Positions 59,037 to 64,000 of a stretch of DNA of 64,000 nucleotides are shown piece after piece. This DNA comes from Obelidium mucronatum. Taxonomy: Eukaryota > Chytridiomycota > Chytridiomycetes > Chytridiales > Chytriomycetaceae. The position numbers and the translations under genes are program-made. The notes beneath the pieces are model-generated. The model was not told the DNA's origin and searched no databases. It saw only the letters and a list, made by a program, of their open reading frames with translations. The number at the start of each line of letters is the position of its first letter. Position 1 is the stretch's first letter. The stretch lies in the NCBI GenBank assembly GCA_025765595.1, contig JAIVFH010000106.1, positions 1 to 64,000 on the forward strand. The letters run 5' to 3'.

Positions 59037-60734
59037 ATGCTGTCAAGCGGAAAGGTGGCACCACCTTTGATAGCGTCTCTGCAAGCAACTAGGATCATTC
59101 TGGCAATACTCTCTCGTATATCTCCATCGCTGCTATTGAAGCTATTCAGGAACCAATGGATTGTGATGGGACTGGGCCTCTCTGGCGGTGACCTCTTTAC
59201 CTCAGTATGGCAGCTACCAATTACACTCTTCTCCCTTCTCTACGGATACAAGAAACATGGTCGATTCTATCGCAGGCTGGGCCTGCTGTTTACCCTGACC
59301 CAAGTGCTCATGTTCCTCGATTCATTTGCAATCAGAAAACTTGCATTGAAGGAAGTCCTGGCGTTCCAGAACTCGGTTCGAAAAAGCTTGAATACCAAGA
59401 ACTCTTTAATTGATTCAGAGGCTGCAATTGCGATTCAACATGGAGAACATGCTTCAAGGTGAAACACACTCGTTTACTTTCTGACAAATCTCAAACCCCC
59501 CCCAAGTTTCTATTTTTACTAACCCTCTTGTATTATGGAATGCCAGATTGAATTTTGTTGTCCAAGGAGCTTTAGGAGCTTTTTATAAGCCTTGGAATAT
59601 AGATCACATTCGTAATGGTGAATATTCATGTTCAAAAAACTTCAAAGCGACCCATGTGGATTTTTTTGCCTAATAACATGTCTCCCCTTTTTCTTTTAGT
59701 TACGTATGCATACCCAAACGAAATAGACGCCGCCGGAGGCCCAAACATCCGTAAATTCATGCAACTCGACATCCTTCGCCGAAAAACCGGATACAAAAAC
59801 CGCCCCATCCTTCTCTACGTACACGGTGGAGCCTGGATAATGGGCGATAAACAACAACGAACTATGCCCATCTGCTACCATTTCGCATCCACCGAAAACT
59901 GGGTCGTCCTGAACGTCAACTACCGCTTAGCCCCAAAATTCAAACTCAGAGAAATGGTAACGGACATCAAACGCGCGATTCGATGGGCCAAAGAGAACCC
60001 ACACATTCACGGAGGCGATCCCAATTTTATCGCGATTTCAGGTGGTTCCGCGGGCGGTCACTTGTGTACCTTGGTTGCCTTGACGCCCAACTGGGAAGGA
60101 TTCCAAAGAGGCTTTGAACACGTGGATACAAGGGTTCAAGCCTGTTTGCCGATTTACCCTGCAATCGGTCATGTGAGAACGAATGCGCATTGGAAGAGGT
60201 GGTTTTTGGATGCGGTGGTGGGGATTTCTGATCGAGAGTCGAAGCGGGTTTTCCAAAAGTCGTTGGCTGAGTGGGTGGATCCGTTGACAATTCTATGCAA
60301 TATGGATGCAGAAATGCGGAAGAAGGAGCTTCCTCCGTTTTTCGTGGTTCAAGGGGTAAAAACAAACTATTTTTTTCTTGCTTCTTTGTATCAAAGAGAT
60401 TCAATCTAATATGATGCAACAGGACAAGGATAACGTGGTTTTACCATATTTAGTACGAACTTTCGTGACTGAACTGTGGAAAGGTGGGAATGCTCTCGGC
60501 AATTTTCTTTGAAATATACATAAGGTATACTAACTATTAAACCGCACATCAAATTTAGATGACATTGTGCCTGTCGGATATTTAGAGGTTCCACAAGCTG
60601 TGCATGCATTTGATTTCGCGTTTTCACCAAAAGTCTTGTATGTCTGCTGGGCGGCTGGGCGTGCCATGGAATCAGTTTACACAGCTTGGGAAGCATCTAA
60701 ATCATCAGCCGTTGAAGTCATGCATGAACCTTGA
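59037..60734 (+). CDS. Membrane-associated alpha/beta hydrolase (HSL-type esterase)
   Basis: Exons 59037-59458, 59547-59617, 59700-60355, 60423-60483 and 60559-60734, about 461 residues, fully in phase. Two or three hydrophobic segments at the N-terminus, then the hydrolase domain: HGGAW oxyanion hole, GGSAGG nucleophile elbow, GDKDN acid loop and VHAFDF with the catalytic His. Family: hormone-sensitive-lipase type carboxylesterase. Substrate unknown. The ATG at 59032 is out of frame and was rejected. Confidence 0.88.
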
Positions 60735-61065
60735 AAAAAGATGGAAATCCGAAAACACTGTTCCGGATTACGTATGAGTAACATTTACTAAATTAATAAA
60801 ATTACCGCCAAACAATGATCCTTTTTGTGCGGTCGGTATTTCGGCTCATATAATCCAGTTTCATTTGCTTGGTTTCGAAATGCGGGGGATAAGTGATGTG
60901 TCGGCTGGCAGAAAAAAATTGCTTAGCAAATTACACCGAACATGGTGCTTGATGATACCTTTAAAAATCATTGGTGCTTAGCTAAACCCGTATTTAATAT
61001 TTCACTCTCAAACGGGCGGCTTTAGTGCTTGAAAGTAGCTAAAACCCGATTACTGTTAACCGAAA
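60735..61065. other. Intergenic, no gene seen
   Basis: AT-rich gap; nothing seen beyond a probable promoter for the chitinase. Confidence 0.5.
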
Positions 61066-62556
61066 ATGGCTTGGACCTCATTCTTGTTACTATCTTCTAC
61101 CTCATTTATGCTTGCTCTTGGAAGCAATGCTGGCGACTTGTGTCGGACTCAAGGAACTTACACCTGCTCCTCGCTGAATTCGTCTGAAATCCTTATCTGC
61201 TGGTCCTACCCATAGTACTCCACCACTGCTTTCATGGCATGTGGATACTGATTGTAATATTGGACAAGTTTGTTCCATGTTAGACACGCGTCCGTTCTGT
61301 TTACATAGCCCCGAATCACTTCCTTCAACTCTTCAACTTGAATCTCATCCTAGAACCCCACGTGACGACAAGAATGGCTTTGTTGGTGAATCATGTGCCT
61401 CATATGGCAAATACAACTGCCATGAAGAAGGAATCTATATCTGCAATTATCACTTTTCTGGAACCTACGCTGGAATGGCAACTGTCCAATATATGTAGCC
61501 CAGGAAACCGATGTACAATGGTTGATGAGTTTGTGCCGTATTGCTTGGTTCCTTCCTATCGGAACGGAGATATCTGTGTTGCCAACATCTGTGCCATCAA
61601 CTTCTCCAACTTTATCGTCCTTGGTTACCAACACCCCCACTGCAGTTCCTCCGCAGCCGCACTCTAATTCAAATCCAAACTCAAATCCAAACCAAAGTAC
61701 CAAACCAAGAAAAGTGGTGTACATTGACGCGTCGGCTCATGGAGTTCCAACGGGATCTGACTTTAGCGTTCCAGGCTATGCCAACAATGAGTACAATGTC
61801 ATCATCCTCTGTTTTTGGTTGACATCGGCTGTGTATGATATAGCATTCAGTTGGATGCAATTACCAGTGCAAACTCAAAGAGGATATCTTGAGGCCTATC
61901 ATGCAGCTGGGAAAGTTGTCTTGGTGAGCGCGTTTGGATCCACCGAGTTCCCCACAACAGGAGGAGTAGATGCGACGAGAAGCGCAAATGCGATAGCAGA
62001 TTTTGTCGTCAAGAATGGATTGGATGGTGTCGATGTAGATTACGAGGATAACACGGCGATGGACGCTGGTACGGGCGAAGAATGGGTGATCACATACACT
62101 CGCGTGTTAAGAGAGCGGCTTCCAAGACCGTATATTATCAGTCACGCCCCACAGGCACCATACTTTATCAAAGATGAGCGGTATTATCGGGGTGGGGGTT
62201 ACTTGCGCGTGAATCGAGAAGTTGGGGATTTGATTGATTTTTACAATGTGCAGTTTTATAATCAAGGGAATACGAGGTATGATACGTGTGAAACCTTGTT
62301 CTACGCGTCAGGCAATGTATTCCCCGGTACTAGTGTATTTGAGATTACCGCAAACGGTGTAGAGTTGGGGAAGATTGTGGTAGGAAAGCCGATTACAAGA
62401 GCTGGTGTTGTTAATAGCGGCTTTATGGAGGCCAGCGATATGGCAAGATGCTTTGCTGATGCCAGGGGGAAGGGGTGGAATGCTGGAGTTATGGGATGGC
62501 AGTACACGCTTGACCCGTCGTTCCAGTGGATATCAGCTTTGAGCTCTGTTCTATGA
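61066..62556 (+). CDS. Secreted GH18 chitinase with Cys-rich N-terminus, three +1 changes
   Basis: Signal peptide (MAWTSFLLLSSTSFMLALGS), a Cys-rich region of repeated C-patterned segments (GDLCRTQGTYTC, NIGQVC, GFVGESCASYGKYNC, CSPGNRC), a Thr/Pro/Asn linker (SNPNSNPNQ), and a GH18 barrel with DGVDVDYED (DxxDxDxE catalytic motif, Glu acid present). No introns. Skips near 61205-61215, 61489-61494 and 61560-61575 join the N-terminal pieces; the catalytic domain is one open frame. 1491 minus three is a multiple of three (495 residues). Cys-rich segments may bind chitin (inference). Confidence 0.88.
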
Positions 62557-62644
62557 TAAGTATTCTTTTTTCTTAACTCTGTAAATATACTGTTGAAATA
62601 CTCTGATTTAATTTATTTATTTTGTAATTACACTATATTCCAAA

Positions 62645-63489
62645 ATGGAAGCACTTGCCCACCTCGAATCTTTGGCGCACAAGTTTGACTCGATGCGCAA
62701 CACCCACAGCGAATTCGTTGCCGTCTGCGAGCAGTGGACGGCCGAGAAGACCGGCGACTTGGCGCGGGCGAAGACGGACCACGCGGCGCAGCAGCGCCAG
62801 CGCAGCGGTCAGTGCGGCTTGTCTTCGTGTAACGCGCTGACTCACTCGCGCGCAAACAGAGGCGCTCGCCGGGCTTGGCGCCGACGCGGCGCGCGTGGCG
62901 GCGCACGTGGCTGCGAAAAAGGACGCCGACGCCGCGGCGCAGGCGGCCGCTGCCGCGCACGAGGCGGCGACGCGCCAGCTGGCCGCGAAGCAGCAGCGGC
63001 TGGCCGCCGAGACCGCCGCGCTGGCCGCCGAAGTGGCGCGTCTGGAGGCCAGCGCTGAGGAGCGCTCGCGCCGGCTGGCCGCAGCAATCGCCGCGCGCGA
63101 AGAGCGGACGCTGACGATGCGGCGCCAGAAAACTGTTCTACGAGCAGAAACTGGCGCTGGCGATTGTGTCTGTTGCGCCAGATGTGCTGAAGTTTGTGTT
63201 TACTCACATTTCGAAGCAAGAACTGGAACGAAGAGTTTTCTTTTGTGCTTGACGTGGGGCTGGGCAAGGATTACACGCGTACGTGCTTGCTTGTATTATC
63301 TTTGCATGCTGATTCTTGCTCTTGCTTCAATCTTAGTCAAGGATCTCAACCCTCCCAACAGCAGTTACAGCTTTGGATGAACATGTTGCATTCCTGAATT
63401 CATCACGCGACTTCTACCGGTTCCTTAAAGAAATGCGGTGCTGCTTTGTTGAATATGCCAAGAAACGCGACCAGAAAGAAAGCAAATAG
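62645..63489 (+). CDS. SPC25: Kinetochore protein Spc25, three +1 changes
   Basis: Ndc80-complex subunit. Exons 62645-62807, 62860-63278 and 63337-63489. N-terminal helix, long Ala/Arg/Glu-rich coiled coil, then the RWD-type head (LFYEQKLALAIVSV, LKFVFTHIS, NWNEEFSFVLDVG, VKDLNPP-like, ALDEHVAFLNSSRDFYRFLKEM). Skips at about 63132, 63210-63220 and 63362-63366. Total 735 minus three is a multiple of three (243 residues). The coiled coil lies in a GC-rich tract (62700-63120). Confidence 0.85.
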
Positions 63490-63545
63490 TCTTATATATT
63501 TAATATTATTTAATAATATATTTATTTTAATTTTAATTTTATAAA

Positions 63546-64000
63546 ATGACATCTCTTGTGTTTCCACTTTGCTTCTGGACGAGTTCCGACGCACCGCTGA
63601 GTCGCGTGGCAAAGACAGCATCAACTTGCGATGGCTCAAAGATTGTTACTGCGATGGAGGATGGGAACGCAGTTGTTTGGAAGAGCGAAGTTGGGCTAGA
63701 TGGGCTGCTGAAGGTACGACCAAAGCTGTATTCAAGACTCAGACTGAAGATCATTTTGCCGATACAAACAGCTGAATCCATCAGTTTTTCTCGTTGGAAA
63801 GGGCAGGCGCGTTACTGCCTTGACTCTCTGCAAAGTCGATATCGACGGCCCTGCAACCAAAGAGAATATCGTCTTGTGGGGAACTGAAGACGGGTTAGAA
63901 ACATCTTTTCAAACTCTCTACTGTCTATCTTGATTTTGATTCAATGCGTTCGAAGCGAAATTGTCATGTGGGATTTGAACGATGGTCGTGCACTTCAAGC
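63546..64000 (+). CDS. WD40-repeat protein, 5' part
   Basis: Begins at 63546; exons 63546-63716, about 63780-63892 and from about 63953, continuing beyond the window. Shows two WD-type units (TCDGSKIVTAMEDGNAVVWK, then RVTALTLCKV...IVLWGTEDG and EIVMWDLNDGRALQ). Phases agree. Organisation is reminiscent of large WD40 proteins such as WDR7, but too little is visible to name it. Confidence 0.75.

Noticed and set aside
1..64000. tRNA, rRNA or CRISPR elements
   Set aside because: None found on reading; short GT, CA and GAA tracts are simple microsatellites.
1..64000. Alternative genetic code (TAA/TAG as Gln)
   Set aside because: Many genes end cleanly at TAA, TAG or TGA; the single CAA-TAA case in the F-box gene is not enough.

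Overview
Nuclear DNA of a compact, intron-bearing fungus, most likely a zoosporic (chytrid-like) one. Evidence: about 45 closely packed genes on both strands; 40-90 bp GT-AG introns; a fungal-type AP-1 gamma, zuotin, RES-complex RBMX2, Spc25 and GH18 chitinase; two tandem copies of the outer-arm dynein light chain 1 (which implies a motile flagellum); plant-type LRRs. No prokaryotic, viral or organellar features were recognised. The species is not identifiable from the window.

Layout. 1-925: mosaic of three short repeat units. 1.3-7.5 kb: two paralogous zinc-finger genes flanking zuotin. 7.8-12.1 kb: PIF1-family helicase, mitochondrial GTP/GDP carrier, small membrane protein. 12.2-16.4 kb: AP-1 gamma and ribosomal protein eL22. 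17-24 kb: several small disordered proteins sharing short IPxR(K)xS-like motifs, with a BRI3-like protein, an F-box/LRR gene and RBMX2 between them. 24.4-28.8 kb: pyruvate kinase and a multi-exon RRM/zinc-knuckle/RGG protein. 29-39.7 kb: low-complexity signalling-type genes, a membrane-anchored metal-receptor-like protein and ERV1. 40-45.4 kb: tandem LC1 pair, then two Rho GTPases and a Rho relic. 45.4-53.3 kb: three pepsin-family aspartic proteases with EB1 and a multi-span membrane protein between them. 53.5-64 kb: ArsH, an unknown, a PCO/ADO thiol dioxygenase, a Snf4-like CBS protein, an esterase, a chitinase, Spc25 and the 5' end of a WD40 gene.

The strongest unexpected signal is reading-frame structure. 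About half the genes (PIF1, zuotin, GGC1, eL22, RBMX2, LC1 pair, first Rho, esterase and others) are perfectly open once introns are removed. The other half, including housekeeping genes (AP-1 gamma, pyruvate kinase, ERV1, EB1, Snf4, Spc25), are conserved on both sides of single-base frame changes. In every case anchored by conserved residues the change is in the same direction: one extra base (+1). After removing introns and the inferred extra bases, gene lengths become multiples of three. This could be insertion-type assembly error in patches, or genuine +1 recoding or editing; the sequence alone cannot decide.

Exon coordinates given in the entries were worked out by hand from splice consensus and reading-frame phase.
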